Below, one piece after another: positions 51,386-59,276 of a stretch of 59,276 bases of DNA (position 1 is its first letter; the number at the start of each line of letters is the position of its first letter). The notes below the pieces were generated by a model. The model was not told the origin of the DNA. It did no database searches and saw only the letters and a list, made by a program, of their open reading frames with translations. This DNA is from Syntrophorhabdus sp. (lineage in GTDB: Bacteria; Desulfobacterota; Syntrophorhabdia; Syntrophorhabdales; Syntrophorhabdaceae). The stretch spans positions 1-59,276 of the forward strand of contig JAAYAK010000043.1 of NCBI GenBank assembly GCA_012719415.1, written 5' to 3'. The position numbers and the translations under genes were made by a program.

Positions 51386-52366
51386 ATGGGTTCCAAGGGA
51401 GTCAAACCAAAGGTTGTTTCGGTGGTGCTGACAGGGGCCGCGGTTCCAATCGTCCTGTTCTCACTCGCCATGTATGTCATTGACTCGGCTCCAGGACGCC
51501 TCATGGCTACCGTGGTGTTCCTTTTCCTGGCGGCCGTGGGCAGTTATGTCGCGGCGCGCAAGGTGATCGACCTCCTCCGCAGGTCCTATGACCGTGAAAG
51601 GGACCTCGAGATGCAGATCATCCAGAAGGATAAGCTGGCGGCCATCGGACTTTTGACGGCCGGCATCGCGCACGAACTCAACACGCCTCTTGCAAGCGCC
51701 CTTCTCAACACCCAGATGCTGAAGGAAGACGCGAAGAAGGAATGGCCGGATCGAACACCGGTCCTCAATTCGATCGAGGAAGAGATAAAGAGGGCTGGAT
51801 CCGTCGTCAGAAACATCCTCGATTTCTCGCGTCAGACGCAGGTGCAGTCCGCTGTAACGGATGTCAACTCCGTGTTGACCAAGCTTCTCGACATATCCTC
51901 CAAGCTCTGTTCGGAGAAAGGTATCCTGATTCGGCGTGATCTCCATTCCGGCATTCCGCTTGCAAAGGGTAACGCGAGCATATTGCACCAGGTGTTTATG
52001 AATATCGTCTCGAACGCGATCGAAGCGATGGATAGCGGGGGCACGCTGAGTGTGCTCTCCCGTTTCCTGCCGGAGCAGCGAAAGGTGGTGGTCGACATAG
52101 AGGATACAGGTCCGGGCATATCACGGGAACACATAGACGGTGTCTTCGACCCCTTCTTCACCACCAAGGCCTCCGAGGACGGCACCGGGCTGGGACTTGC
52201 CATAAGCTACTCGATGGTAAGGAAGATGGGCGGTGACATAAAGGTGGTGAGCTCCTGTGATGAAAGGGTGAACTTCCCCGGCGGCAAGGGCACGATCTTC
52301 AGCATCGAGCTCCCGGCCTTTGAGCAAGAGAGTCCACACAGTGAAAGGGCAGGTGATCAGGATTGA
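51386..52366 (+). CDS. NtrB-like sensor histidine kinase
   Basis: A 326-aa membrane kinase. Two helices (~10-32 and ~40-57) enclose only a very short loop, so sensing is likely in the membrane or cytoplasm. The HisKA domain has H96 in GIAHELNTPLAS; the catalytic domain has N box HQVFMNIVSNAIEAM, G1 DTGPGISREH and G2 EDGTGLGLAISYS. ATG 51386 is chosen since CGAGG lies 7 bp upstream; a perfect TATAAT at 51352-51357, without a good -35, may be the promoter. It overlaps the regulator gene by TTGA, so the two form an operon. Confidence 0.92.
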   Translation: MGSKGVKPKVVSVVLTGAAVPIVLFSLAMYVIDSAPGRLMATVVFLFLAAVGSYVAARKVIDLLRRSYDRERDLEMQIIQKDKLAAIGLLTAGIAHELNTPLASALLNTQMLKEDAKKEWPDRTPVLNSIEEEIKRAGSVVRNILDFSRQTQVQSAVTDVNSVLTKLLDISSKLCSEKGILIRRDLHSGIPLAKGNASILHQVFMNIVSNAIEAMDSGGTLSVLSRFLPEQRKVVVDIEDTGPGISREHIDGVFDPFFTTKASEDGTGLGLAISYSMVRKMGGDIKVVSSCDERVNFPGGKGTIFSIELPAFEQESPHSERAGDQD

Positions 52367-53718
52367 ACCCGGCAAGCATTCTTATCGTTGAAGACGACAC
52401 TAAGCTGAGGGGTGCCCTCAAGGAGATCATGACCCGCGAAGGGTACGCGGTCGATGCGACCGAATCGGGCGATACGGCCGTATCGATGATACAGGACACG
52501 GCCTACGACCTCGTTATAACCGATCTCAAGCTTCCCGGAATAGACGGTATGGACGTCCTGCGGTCGGTCCAGAGACTGGCGCGGGACACGAGCGTCATCA
52601 TCGTCACCGCCTATGCCACCGTGGATACGGCGGTCGAAGCGATGAAGGAAGGGGCGGAGGATTACATAGCAAAGCCCTTCAACCTCGACGAGATCCGCCT
52701 TGTCGTGCGGAAGGTCCTCGACAAGAAGGCCCTTGTCGACGACAACCGCTTCTTAAGGAGCCAGCTTAAGAAGAAATACAGTTTCGGCAACCTTGTGGGC
52801 AACAGCGAAGCGATGGTCGAGGTCTACAAGACCATAGAGAAGATCAAGGACTCGCGGGCAACCATACTCATCCTGGGCGAGACGGGAACCGGGAAGGAGC
52901 TTGTCGCCCGGGCGATACACTTCAACAGCGTGAGGTCAGAGAAGCCCTTCCTGCCCGTCAACTGCGCGGCGCTGGCGGAGACGCTCCTGGAAAGTGAGCT
53001 TTTCGGGTATGTGAAGGGTGCTTTCACGGGGGCTGTCCGGGACAAAGAGGGTGTCTTCGAGGTGGCCCACGGCGGTACGGTCTTCCTCGATGAGATAGGC
53101 GATGTCAGTCCCCGTCTCCAGCAGATCCTCTTGAGGGTGCTCGAGAACGGGGAGATCCAGCCCGTGGGATCGACAGCGCGCAGGAAGGTGGATGTGCGCG
53201 TGGTCGCGGCGACGAACAGGGAGCTGGAGGGCATGGTGAAGCAGGGTACCTTCCGGGCGGACCTCTATTATCGCCTCAATGTGATCTCTCTCGAGCTTCC
53301 TCCGCTGAGGATCAGGACAGAGGACATCGCCACGCTCGCGGGCCACTTTCTCAGGAAGTACGCCGGGGAGAACGGGAAGACCATACACGACATATCGCGG
53401 GACGCCCTGCATTCGCTCGAGAGGTATGAGTGGCCGGGGAATGTGAGGGAACTCGAGAACGTGATAGAGCGTGCGACACTCCTTGAAGCATCGACGGAGA
53501 TCACCCCGGAGAGCCTGCCGGAGAGCATCCGCAATGCCTCCGGGGCACCGCCCGTCAATCCCGATGAGGACCTCAAGACCCTCGAGGAGGTCGGCAGGAC
53601 ATACATCGAGACCGTCCTCAAGAAGACGGGCGGCAACAAGGCACGCGCGTCCGAGATACTGGGGATCAACCGCACGTCGCTGTGGCGCATGATACAGAGG
53701 CTTAAGATAGCACAGTAG
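52363..53718 (+). CDS. Sigma54-dependent response regulator (NtrC family)
   Basis: A 451-aa regulator. Receiver domain (1-120) with D54 in VITDLKLPGIDG; AAA+ domain (~140-380) with Walker A GETGTGKE at 172-179, the sigma54-contact loop GAFTGA at 219-224, and Walker B TVFLDEIGDV; C-terminal Fis-type helix-turn-helix (KKTGGNKARASEILGINRTSL). It activates sigma54 promoters when phosphorylated by the adjacent kinase. The start is TTG, overlapping the kinase stop. The target genes are unknown. Confidence 0.95.
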   Translation: MNPASILIVEDDTKLRGALKEIMTREGYAVDATESGDTAVSMIQDTAYDLVITDLKLPGIDGMDVLRSVQRLARDTSVIIVTAYATVDTAVEAMKEGAEDYIAKPFNLDEIRLVVRKVLDKKALVDDNRFLRSQLKKKYSFGNLVGNSEAMVEVYKTIEKIKDSRATILILGETGTGKELVARAIHFNSVRSEKPFLPVNCAALAETLLESELFGYVKGAFTGAVRDKEGVFEVAHGGTVFLDEIGDVSPRLQQILLRVLENGEIQPVGSTARRKVDVRVVAATNRELEGMVKQGTFRADLYYRLNVISLELPPLRIRTEDIATLAGHFLRKYAGENGKTIHDISRDALHSLERYEWPGNVRELENVIERATLLEASTEITPESLPESIRNASGAPPVNPDEDLKTLEEVGRTYIETVLKKTGGNKARASEILGINRTSLWRMIQRLKIAQ

Positions 53719-53719
53719 A

Positions 53720-53748
53720 ACACACAGTTGCAAAATGCAACTGTGTGT
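53720..53748. terminator. Perfect 13-bp hairpin after the sigma54 regulator
   Basis: ACACACAGTTGCA (53720-53732), loop AAA, TGCAACTGTGTGT (53736-53748), directly after the stop at 53718. No T-run follows. It is similar in style to the hairpin at ychF. Confidence 0.5.
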
Positions 53749-54024
53749 CGAAGAATGCAACGGTCATTGCTTCAAATACAGCCGCGTTTGCCGGAGAGAC
53801 CGGCCTGATAGATGGTGGCACGCGCTTTGCTCTCGTATGTCCGAACCCCCGGAAAGGACTCTGCCCTCAAGAACTTCCACCTCATGCCGGGAGAGAGTGC
53901 TTCATGACGCATTCACCGGAACCATCGAAGTCACGGACCGCAGGATACAGGAGTGCTCCAGGACATACGCTGTGAGGGTTTGATGGTGATATTCCCGTGA
54001 CCCTGCGGTAAAAGGAGACAAGAG
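53749..54024. other. Intergenic region before the second MreB-like gene
   Basis: No gene recognised. The last ~40 bp (from about 53988) align with the region before the first MreB-like gene, including AAAGGAGA at 54011-54018. Confidence 0.4.
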
Positions 54025-55056
54025 GTGCTTTCAATACTCCACTCGCCGTCAAAAGACATCGGCATTGACCTCGGAACAGCGAATACTCTCTTCTATCTGA
54101 GGAACAAAGGCATTCTCCTCAATGAGCCTTCCGTTCTCGCCATGCGCAATGGCGGTCGGGGCTTGAAAAAGATCCTTGCTGCCGGCGGAAAGGCGAAGGA
54201 AATGCTAGGCAAGACGCCGGACAATATCAATGTGAGCCGGCCACTGCAACACGGTGTTATCTCTGATTTCGAGTCCGCGCACTTCATGCTGAAGCATTTT
54301 CTCGCGCAGATCGATTACGGCACCTTTGGGGCAAGGCCAAGGATCGTTATCTCCGTCCCTTACGATGTGACGCCCATAGAGAAGCGGGCCGCGAAAGAGG
54401 CCGCGGAGTCGGCGGGAAGAGGGGAGGTATATCTTATCGAAGAGCCCATGGCCGCGGCTATCGGAGCGGGCCTGCCCATCACGGAGCCGGCCGGGAACAT
54501 GATCGTCGATATCGGCTCAGGCCTGACCGAAGTGGCTGTCATCAGTCTTTCCGGCATCGTATACTGCAACTCTGTCCGCATAGCAGGTGAAGAAATAGAC
54601 GAGGCCATCGTGAGTCACATCAGACGCAAGTACAATCTCCTCATTGGCGATCAAACGGCGGAAAAGGTGAAGATAGCCATCGGCTCAGCCCATCCCGGCG
54701 CTGAAGAGGAAACGAAAACCATGGAGATAAACGGTAGGAACCTCGTCGACGGGATCCCGCGCTCGCTGACACTATCATCACCCGAGATCAGGGAGGCGAT
54801 AGCAGAGCCGGTACATTCCATAACCGACGCCATACGCATTGCTCTCGAAAGAATGCCGCCGGAGCTTGCGTCGGATATCGTCGACACGGGGATCGTCCTG
54901 AGTGGCGGGGGGAGCCTTCTCAGGAACATAGACCTCTTGATCGAAAAGGTCACACAGGTTCCCGTCCACGTTGCCGAGAATCCGATGACCGTAGTGGCCG
55001 AAGGGGCAGGCAGGGTGCTTGATGAGCTGGCTCTTCTCAAGGAGGTCTCCATGTGA
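54025..55056 (+). CDS. MreB-like actin-family protein, paralogue 2
   Basis: A 343-aa bacterial actin, about 85% identical by eye to the protein at 46141-47172 and equal in length. It has the same nucleotide motifs: GIDLGTANTLFYL, IVDIGSGLTEVAVISLSGI and GIVLSGGGSLLRNID. Differences cluster in surface regions (for example AHFMLKHFLAQIDYGT, HPGAEEETKTMEINGR). The start is GTG with AAAGGAGA 6 bp upstream. No mreCD follows; a chemoreceptor gene does, 185 bp downstream. The pair arose by recent duplication and may co-polymerise. Confidence 0.9.
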   Translation: MLSILHSPSKDIGIDLGTANTLFYLRNKGILLNEPSVLAMRNGGRGLKKILAAGGKAKEMLGKTPDNINVSRPLQHGVISDFESAHFMLKHFLAQIDYGTFGARPRIVISVPYDVTPIEKRAAKEAAESAGRGEVYLIEEPMAAAIGAGLPITEPAGNMIVDIGSGLTEVAVISLSGIVYCNSVRIAGEEIDEAIVSHIRRKYNLLIGDQTAEKVKIAIGSAHPGAEEETKTMEINGRNLVDGIPRSLTLSSPEIREAIAEPVHSITDAIRIALERMPPELASDIVDTGIVLSGGGSLLRNIDLLIEKVTQVPVHVAENPMTVVAEGAGRVLDELALLKEVSM

Positions 55057-55099
55057 CGTTCTGGAGAGAGTCGGACAGGTTGCGTAAGGGGGGTGGATT

Positions 55100-55125
55100 T
55101 AAGATTCCGTCATATCAGACGATAT
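55100..55125 (+). promoter_or_regulatory. Sigma28-like promoter upstream of the chemoreceptor gene
   Basis: TAAGATTC (55100-55107), 10 bp, GACGATAT (55118-55125) resembles the flagellar sigma28 pattern TAAAGTTT-N11-GCCGATAA, with six of eight matches in the -10 half but a spacer one base short. It lies 116 bp before the chemoreceptor start. Confidence 0.3.
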
Positions 55126-55241
55126 TGTAGGTGAGTGCTGTTGCTGCATCATGGTGAAATGCGAGGAGGAGTTCTATGAAGCAGCACGTCCTCCGGGGAA
55201 TTACAGCTTTGGTTTGAGCAACATCATCAAAGGAGGCGACG

Positions 55242-56855
55242 ATGAAGCTGCAGAATATTCGGATAGGAAAACGGCTGTTGGGAGGATACGCGCTGCTCAT
55301 TGTCATCCTTATCATCCTGTGCGTTCTCGCCTTCAGAAACATGGCCCAGACAGACCGCAGGGCGGACGAGATAACCAACCTCAATTTCGCGAAGACAACG
55401 CTGGCCAATACGGTCCTTATCAACCTTCAGTTCATCATCATGGAGTTGGGCTCGGCCGTATACACAAAGGACAAGGCCCACTTCCAGGTCGTTGCGGAGA
55501 AGCGGAAGATCTACTCCGCCGCGCTGGAATCCCTGGAGAAGATGGAAACGGACCAGGCGGGGAAGGACCTCATAAACAAGTTCAAGACAACCATCGCCGG
55601 CGGAAAGGAAGGCAGCATGGCCATGATGAAGGCGGTGGAGGCGGGAAACTTCGAGGAGGCGGCAGGCATTTTCAAGAATGTGATGACGCCGGCCAACAAG
55701 AAGACCATCGAAGCCATCACGGAACTGGTCAAATACCAGGAGAACGGCGTTCATGCGAAGTACAGGGACATCCTGACGGGAAACAAGACCATGCGCCTTG
55801 CATTGCTGGTATTCGGCATCATCGCCATTTTGGCCAGCGCCCTGGTCAGTGTGGTCCTTACCCGCAGCATCACCGTGCCCATTCAGAAGAACATCGATGT
55901 TGCGCGAACACTCGCCGAGGGCGATCTGACACGCGACATCGAGTTGAACAGGAAAGATGAATTCGGTGACGAGATGCAGGCATTCAAGGCACTGGTCGAG
56001 AAATGGCAGAAGCTCATCTCCGAGGTCAAGATGTCTGCCGCCAGTGTTGCTTCAGCCAGTCATCAGCTGAGCGCCGGTGCCGAGCAATTGGCGAGGGGAG
56101 GAACCGCCCAGGTGGAGAGGACCATCCAGGTGTCGACAGCCTCCGAGGAAATGTCCCAGGCCTCCCTTGACATAGCCAGGAATACAAGCGACATATCCGA
56201 CTCCGCGAAGGAGATGCTTTCCACGGCTGAAAAAGGGAGCACGATCGTGAACAGGTCCGTGCATGAGGTGAGGGAGATCGAGGAGACGGTTCGGAAGTCA
56301 TCGGAATTCGTGAAAGACCTCGGAGATCAGTCGGAGGAGATAGGGAAGATCATAAACGTGATCAATGAGATAGCGGACCAGACCAACCTGCTTGCCCTGA
56401 ACGCGGCCATAGAGGCCGCCCGTGCGGGTGAGGCAGGCAGGGGGTTTGCCGTGGTGGCCGATGAGGTCAAGAAACTGGCCGAGAGAACGAGCAAGTCCAC
56501 GCAGGAGATAGGCGGCATGGTGACTTCCATACGGATGGGTGTCGACAGGGCGGTGAACTCCATGGGCGAGGTCACCGAAAAGGTGACAACAGGTGTTGAG
56601 CTCTCAAACGAGGCAGGCGCTTCGTTGAACGAGATCGTCGGGAGCGCATCCAACCTCCAATCCATGCTTCAGCAGATCGCGGCCGCCATCGAGGAGATGA
56701 ATTCCACCACCAACGAGATCGCGAAGGATATCGAACAAGTGGCGGTGGTGACAAAAGAATCGTCGGGCACAGCGGAACAGGTGACCCAGGCTGCCCTGGA
56801 GTTGAGCCAGCTCTCCGTCAAACTGGAACAATCAGTGACCGAGTTCAAGGTGTGA
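55242..56855 (+). CDS. Methyl-accepting chemotaxis protein
   Basis: A 537-aa receptor. TM1 (~12-30), a periplasmic four-helix-bundle sensor (~31-185), TM2 (~187-207), HAMP (~208-260) and a cytoplasmic signalling domain (~280-537). The hairpin tip is conserved as [20 protein letters not shown] through [18 protein letters not shown]. No C-terminal CheR-tethering pentapeptide is seen (it ends in SVTEFKV). GGAGG precedes the ATG. It needs CheW/CheA encoded elsewhere. The ligand is unknown. Confidence 0.95.
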   Translation: MKLQNIRIGKRLLGGYALLIVILIILCVLAFRNMAQTDRRADEITNLNFAKTTLANTVLINLQFIIMELGSAVYTKDKAHFQVVAEKRKIYSAALESLEKMETDQAGKDLINKFKTTIAGGKEGSMAMMKAVEAGNFEEAAGIFKNVMTPANKKTIEAITELVKYQENGVHAKYRDILTGNKTMRLALLVFGIIAILASALVSVVLTRSITVPIQKNIDVARTLAEGDLTRDIELNRKDEFGDEMQAFKALVEKWQKLISEVKMSAASVASASHQLSAGAEQLARGGTAQVERTIQVSTASEEMSQASLDIARNTSDISDSAKEMLSTAEKGSTIVNRSVHEVREIEETVRKSSEFVKDLGDQSEEIGKIINVINEIADQTNLLALNAAIEAARAGEAGRGFAVVADEVKKLAERTSKSTQEIGGMVTSIRMGVDRAVNSMGEVTEKVTTGVELSNEAGASLNEIVGSASNLQSMLQQIAAAIEEMNSTTNEIAKDIEQVAVVTKESSGTAEQVTQAALELSQLSVKLEQSVTEFKV

Positions 56856-56870
56856 TCGACGGTCTTCCGG

Positions 56871-58091
56871 TCAGGGGTCCCTCGGGGCCCTGTCCACGAT
56901 CGGAGCGGAGCCGAAGAGCAGGATAAGGCCGATGCATGTGGTCCCGGCCATTATCGATATCACGGGGATGATCGTTCCATTGTGCAGCCAGGTCAGCAGT
57001 CCCGATGACAGGGCGCCTGCCACCATCTGGAGACTTCCGATAAGCGCCGAGGCGCTACCGGCGTTCCTTGTGAAGGGCTGGAGGGCGAGCGCTATGGCAT
57101 TCGACGTGATGCATCCGAAACCGAAGAGGTAGCAGAAGATGAGACAGAGGATCGCCGCTTTTCCGGCGAAGCCTGCCAGTCCTCCTATCAGCAGGAATAG
57201 TATGAGAAGGAACTGGACGACCGTCACTGTCCGTAACACTTTCACGATGCCGTGTCTTCTGAGCAGGATCCTGTTGACCTGGTTTGACAGCACGAGGCCG
57301 ACCACATTCCCTCCGTATATGAAGCCGAATCCCGTTTCCGTAAAACCGAGAAGGCTCATGTAGACAAAGGCCGACCCGGCGATGTAGGCGAAGAACCCGG
57401 CCGTCGCGGCAGCCGTCACCAGCCCGTACGTGAGGAATACCCTGTTCCTGAACACATCGATGTACTCCAGCATCACGTCCTTCGGGTGCAGGGAGATGGA
57501 GGCATCACGCCCCTTTGTCTCGTGGAGGAACCTGCCCATGGCCAAAAACACGAGAAAGCCGATGGCGGCGAGGACCACAAAGATATACTGCCAGCCGGAC
57601 ACGGACACCACGAGGCTTCCTATGGTGGGAGCAACGATCGGGGCAATGCCGAAGACCATCATCAGCAGGGACAGCATCCGGGCCATCTCGGTCCCCGAAA
57701 AGAGGTCGCGTACGACCGCCCGGCTGCCCACGATCCCGACGCACGCGCCGACGCCCGCGAGAAAACGCATCGCCACGAAAACGGGTATGGTCGGTGAGAA
57801 GGCGCAGCCAACGGAGGCCGCGGTGTAGGCAAGGAAGCCGAGCATGAGCGGTTTCTTCCGTCCATACCGGTCGAGCAGGGGGCCGTAGACGATCTGGCCG
57901 ATGGAGACCCCGACGAAGAAGCTGGTGAGTGAAAGCCCCACGTGGGCAATATCAGTCTTGAGACCCCTGGCGATGGCAAGAAAGGCCGGAAGATACATGT
58001 CTGTAGAGAACGGCCCGATGGCCATTATGCTGGCGAGAACGATTATCAGGGCAGCAGGTTGTTTCCGCTCGAGGGTTCGTCCAGGGTCCAT
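56871..58091 (-). CDS. Bcr/CflA-family multidrug efflux transporter (MFS)
   Basis: A 406-aa major facilitator with 12 predicted helices. Drug:H+ antiporter features include FSTDMYLPAFLAIA in the first helix, the A-type loop GPLLDRYGRKKPLMLG, and the motif C-like GIAPIVAPTIGSLV in helix 5. Bcr/CflA members export bicyclomycin, chloramphenicol and related compounds; the real substrate is unknown. Convergent with the chemoreceptor gene (15-bp gap). The 58092-58357 region upstream holds nothing recognisable. Confidence 0.92.
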   Translation of the reverse strand: MDPGRTLERKQPAALIIVLASIMAIGPFSTDMYLPAFLAIARGLKTDIAHVGLSLTSFFVGVSIGQIVYGPLLDRYGRKKPLMLGFLAYTAASVGCAFSPTIPVFVAMRFLAGVGACVGIVGSRAVVRDLFSGTEMARMLSLLMMVFGIAPIVAPTIGSLVVSVSGWQYIFVVLAAIGFLVFLAMGRFLHETKGRDASISLHPKDVMLEYIDVFRNRVFLTYGLVTAAATAGFFAYIAGSAFVYMSLLGFTETGFGFIYGGNVVGLVLSNQVNRILLRRHGIVKVLRTVTVVQFLLILFLLIGGLAGFAGKAAILCLIFCYLFGFGCITSNAIALALQPFTRNAGSASALIGSLQMVAGALSSGLLTWLHNGTIIPVISIMAGTTCIGLILLFGSAPIVDRAPRDP

Positions 58092-58357
58092 TGGTGCGGC
58101 AGATACCGCCCTCGACCCTTCGCGGTCCTCCTGGTTCTCTTCGGACGTAGAATGCAGCGTGAACTCCTTCCAACCTCTATTGTCTTCACCGGCCGGGACA
58201 CCATGAGCGCGCCCCGGGCAACATCAGGAACCTGCCGCCTGGTGGCACAAAAGCCTTGTCTCTCGGGGCATGAAACTGTTACCACAAGTCAACCGGCCTG
58301 TAAATGAAGAAATCAAGAAGACAGGAGGGCGAGAAAGAGTCGGGGGATACATGAGTA

Positions 58358-58579
58358 TCACTTGATCAGTCTGAGCCTTTGAGACTGCGGGTTTTCCTGG
58401 ACTTTGGTCTCTTCTTCCGTTTCTATGTCATCAATGTAGCTCTGGCTCGTGACTATGCGTATCAGGTCGGGCACCACAAGACAATACCGTGAAGGCAATT
58501 CTCTCCTGTGTTGCTCGATCACCTTGATGAGTCGTGATCCTTCTATCCGAATGTGTTCCAATACCGCGGGGTCTACCAT
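58358..58579 (-). CDS. Small helical protein of unknown function
   Basis: A 73-aa protein, not recognised: a helical N-terminal half (PAVLEHIRIEGSRLIKVIEQ), a short hydrophobic segment (YCLVVPDLIRIVTSQ) and an acidic, Gln-rich tail. ATG 58579 is chosen because AGAGGAAAG lies just upstream; ATG 58663 would give 101 aa but has no ribosome site, and the much longer open frame is an overlap artefact. Confidence 0.5.
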   Translation of the reverse strand: MVDPAVLEHIRIEGSRLIKVIEQHRRELPSRYCLVVPDLIRIVTSQSYIDDIETEEETKVQENPQSQRLRLIK

Positions 58580-58831
58580 GGGTCTTTCCTCTGCCGATCG
58601 AAGAGTCTTAGCAACTGAGAGTATTATCGTCCGATCCAGCCGGGAGTTAAGATTGGAGCTCATTTTGCGGCGGCCCGTCCCACGCGGCTCGCGCCGGTAA
58701 GGGAACTGGGCTTGATGTTTCGCGGGCAGATACTTGCTTACTGGGGAAAAGCGTGTGAGAATGTAGGGCACGCGCCTTTCGCCCCCACGCGGGGGGCGGC
58801 GCGGCAGGCAGATGACATCAAGGAGATGACG

Positions 58832-59257
58832 ATGTGGGGAAAGATATCGGTCGTGATCGTGGTGGCGTTTCTCGTGTGCGCGGGTGGGATTCCCGACCCG
58901 GCAGGAGCGACGGGCAAGAACAGGGAGATCGCAAAGGAAGGCCGGTACCGAGGCACCGTTACGAGATTGCAGACGGTCCGCTACTCTTCGGACCCGGGTG
59001 ACAAGAGGTACTGCAAAAGGGTATACCTTGCTGTCGGTCCCGGAGCGCCGCTGACGTCCAGGCTGCACCTTTACACCGAGATCGCGAGGAAGGGGAAGGT
59101 CATTTATCCGGGCCCCAATGAGGATAAGAGCCTGGTGGACCAGATCAACAGCATGGATAGACTGGTGGGCAAGGCCATCAAACCCAACACCAAAGCGTCC
59201 CTGTCGGTATCCTGCGACGACGGAGGATGCCTGATCGACCGCATCGATCTGAACTGA
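58832..59257 (+). CDS. Secreted protein of unknown function
   Basis: A 141-aa protein. The signal peptide (WGKISVVIVVAFLVCAGG, cleavage probably near AGA-TGK) is followed by a ~110-residue domain beginning KEGRYRGTVTRLQTVRYSS, with cysteines in YCKRVYL and SVSCDDGGCLI that may form a disulfide. The beta-rich pattern suggests a small periplasmic domain; no family is recognised. ATG 58832 is chosen since AAGGAG lies 6 bp upstream; an ATG two codons earlier is too close to that site. Confidence 0.65.
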   Translation: MWGKISVVIVVAFLVCAGGIPDPAGATGKNREIAKEGRYRGTVTRLQTVRYSSDPGDKRYCKRVYLAVGPGAPLTSRLHLYTEIARKGKVIYPGPNEDKSLVDQINSMDRLVGKAIKPNTKASLSVSCDDGGCLIDRIDLN

Positions 59258-59276
59258 ACCGCCTCCCGGAAGAAGA

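Noticed and set aside
58580-59068. N-terminal extension of the small minus-strand gene to 236 aa
   Set aside because: The extension is antisense to the secreted protein at 58832-59257, is Arg/Pro-rich and has no supporting motif; the start at 58579 has a good ribosome site.

Overview
The window looks like a GC-rich (core genes about 60% by eye) Gram-negative chromosome segment of deltaproteobacterial (Desulfobacterota) type. The order RNase E/G - ispE - spoVG - tRNA-Gln - prs - rplY - pth - ychF and the block rplM - rpsI - argC are typical of that group, and CxxC zinc-ribbon proteins, hybrid PAS kinases and an NtrC-type regulator fit it. The genus cannot be fixed from sequence alone; a Syntrophorhabdus-like lineage is only a guess.

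Layout. 1-4.7 kb: housekeeping genes on + (isoprenoid kinase, SpoVG, tRNA-Gln, PRPP synthase, ribosomal protein L25, peptidyl-tRNA hydrolase, YchF). 4.8-7.2 kb: an SPFH/band-7 protein with three zinc ribbons and a partner zinc-ribbon protein on -. 7.4-12.1 kb: a phosphate operon on - (phoU, pstS, pstC, pstA and two divergent pstB genes). 12.3-18.4 kb: a stand-alone CBM48 protein, an aminotransferase, and a compact ftsH - unknown - zinc ribbon - tilS block on -. 18.6-30.7 kb: hybrid PAS kinase, serA, two membrane proteins, rplM-rpsI-argC, a UPF0104-type membrane protein with an EamA transporter, fabH and tRNA-Ser.

30.7-42 kb is an accessory region: a MazEF-like module and a class D beta-lactamase, each preceded by one copy of a ~125-bp direct repeat and a promoter; an acetyltransferase; a DUF2157/GDYXXLXY pair; a complete IS21-family element with a 6-bp target duplication; a methyltransferase; a secreted His/Cys-rich repeat protein; and VapBC. 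42-59 kb is mixed: a UvrD-like helicase, cyclopropane fatty acid synthase, two nearly identical orphan MreB paralogues 8 kb apart, a duplicated and partly deleted small gene, a metallo-beta-lactamase-fold lipoprotein, a FemAB-like protein, an NtrB/NtrC-like two-component pair, a chemotaxis receptor and a Bcr/CflA exporter.

The most notable signals are: (1) two PstB ATPases whose motif losses are complementary, predicting an asymmetric heterodimer with one working and one degenerate ATP site; (2) the secreted protein made of a GHTPH-type His array and five 18-residue two-cysteine repeats; (3) the repeat-plus-promoter unit placed before both mazEF and the beta-lactamase; (4) the twin orphan MreB genes; and (5) arrays of the heptanucleotide TYTCARG at gene ends. 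All functional statements rest on motif reading by eye, with no database search.
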